Origin: a bacterium
GTDB taxonomy: Bacteria; Oederibacteriota; PGYV01; DSBP01
Assembly (NCBI GenBank): GCA_011049465.1
Contig: DSBP01000232.1
Location: 1 to 5,670, forward strand
Direction of reading: 5' to 3'
Length of the DNA stretch: 5,670 bases
The notes below the pieces were generated by a model that searched no databases, had not been told where the DNA came from, and was given only the letters and a program-made list of their open reading frames with translations. Of the stretch, positions 4,813 through 5,670 are shown piece after piece. The position numbers and the translations under genes are program-made. Within the stretch, counting starts at the first letter, position 1. Every line of letters starts with the position of its first letter.

Positions 4813-5670
4813 TTATTGCTTTTTACTGCCCGATAACATTATATCACTAATTATAATCGTAGGGGAGCCGAAATTTGAATAAAATTTCAGGTCAGAACAA
4901 ACCTCCCTCACGTTTTCAAGAAGTTTTTCCATGTTGCCTGACGCAAGGGCCTCCTTTACCGCGCCTTTGATTTTTCCGCCTGACGACATAAACCCGTTTA
5001 TGCCGAGGGAGAAATTTCCCGATACAGGATCGGCAGTATGAAGCCCCATAAATGAATTGACAATAATGCCGCTGAACCGTTTCATTGCTTCTTTTGCCTT
5101 TCTTTTTCCGGGCTGAATATAAAAGTTGGACGGGCCGGGCTCGGGCATTGATTTAAAGCTGTGCCTCACCGCGTTGCCGGAAGGCCGGATACCCAGTATG
5201 GCTGCAGAAAGCCTGTCGGACAAAAAACCTTTCAGAATTCCTTTTTCAATAAGTACCTTGTTGCTGCCGGGAGTACCCTCGCTGTCAGCGGAATATGAAC
5301 CGGCCCTGTAGTCAAGCAGCGCGTCATCACGCAGGCTCAATGCTTCGGAAGCGGCCGCGCTTCCCGGTTTAAAATTAATAAGAAAAGATTTACCTTTGAT
5401 TATATTTGCCGCTGAAAATACCGGAGCCAGGACAGACAAGAGCTCGCATGCCGCTGCCGGCGGGACCAGAAGATTATATGTTCCTGTTTTTACAGACTCT
5501 CCCGAAAGCAGCATCTGTGCGCGTTTTGCCGCGCCTGCCGCAGCGGCTTTAATGTCAAGGCTGCCGAAAAGGCAGGCGTCTTCATAGGCATCGCACACCT
5601 CCTGCGCGCTGCCGGAAACAGCCACAGCCGAGGTGAAGATGGAAAATTTCGTCTTTGTGTTCATAAAGGA
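4813..5670 (-). CDS. pmbA: TldE/PmbA-family protein, N-terminus outside window
   Basis: This is the C-terminal part of a TldE (PmbA) subunit. TldD-TldE heterodimers are cytosolic metalloproteases for small or unfolded peptides; TldD carries the metal site. Family proteins are about 450 residues, and this stretch matches roughly the last 280. Diagnostic segments, numbered from the Met at 5664, are SADSEGTPGSNKVLIEKGIL (125-144), ADPVSGNFSLGINGF (211-225), AVKEALASGNMEKLLENV (235-252) and NFGSPTIIISDIML (264-277). Where TldD has HExxxH, this protein has AACELLSV, so it is the non-metal TldE type. The Met at 5664 aligns inside the family and the frame stays open to base 5670, so it is probably internal; the true start is most likely beyond the window. 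A tldD partner is not visible here. The next gene starts 19 bases after its stop. Confidence 0.9.
   Translation of the reverse strand, partial: SFMNTKTKFSIFTSAVAVSGSAQEVCDAYEDACLFGSLDIKAAAAGAAKRAQMLLSGESVKTGTYNLLVPPAAACELLSVLAPVFSAANIIKGKSFLINFKPGSAAASEALSLRDDALLDYRAGSYSADSEGTPGSNKVLIEKGILKGFLSDRLSAAILGIRPSGNAVRHSFKSMPEPGPSNFYIQPGKRKAKEAMKRFSGIIVNSFMGLHTADPVSGNFSLGINGFMSSGGKIKGAVKEALASGNMEKLLENVREVCSDLKFYSNFGSPTIIISDIMLSGSKKQ

Overview
The window comes from a bacterial chromosome with balanced base composition. Every recognisable gene is on the minus strand, so transcription runs from high to low coordinates. The proteins are ordinary bacterial housekeeping enzymes rich in AAA/AAG lysine codons, with good Shine-Dalgarno sites. 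They suggest an uncultured, deep-branching Gram-negative-type bacterium, but no marker here fixes the phylum. No phage, CRISPR, tRNA or rRNA gene was recognised.

Layout in gene order: (1) 5670-4813, the C-terminal part of a TldE/PmbA-type protein whose N-terminus lies beyond the window; (2) 4793-3954, shikimate dehydrogenase aroE; (3) 3934-3704, an unrecognised, highly charged 76-residue protein. These three are 19 bases apart and look like one operon. (4) 3703-3093, a 611-base gap without a protein gene, packed with repeats and potential structure. (5) 3092-1557, an LcfB-like AMP-forming fatty acyl-CoA ligase. (6) 1560 to beyond base 1, glutamine-dependent NAD+ synthetase nadE, whose ATG overlaps the ligase stop codon (ATGA). 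Genes 5 and 6 form a second, probably translationally coupled unit with a plausible promoter at 3143-3172.

The gap is the least ordinary part. It holds a roughly 211-base element (3377-3587) with near-perfect 31/32-base inverted arms. The two substitutions between the arms would be G.U pairs in plus-strand RNA but A.C mismatches in minus-strand RNA. The interior could form an H-type pseudoknot. A 40-base sequence overlapping the left arm (3345-3384) recurs as a diverged direct repeat at 3647-3686, and each copy is preceded by a similar A/T-rich tract. A plus-strand terminator-like hairpin (3693-3729) lies over the 3' end of the small gene. Together these suggest either a MITE-like mobile repeat or a structured RNA on the plus strand, antisense to the surrounding operons. 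The enzymes work in separate pathways (peptide processing, aromatic amino-acid synthesis, fatty-acid activation, NAD synthesis), so their proximity does not by itself define a system.
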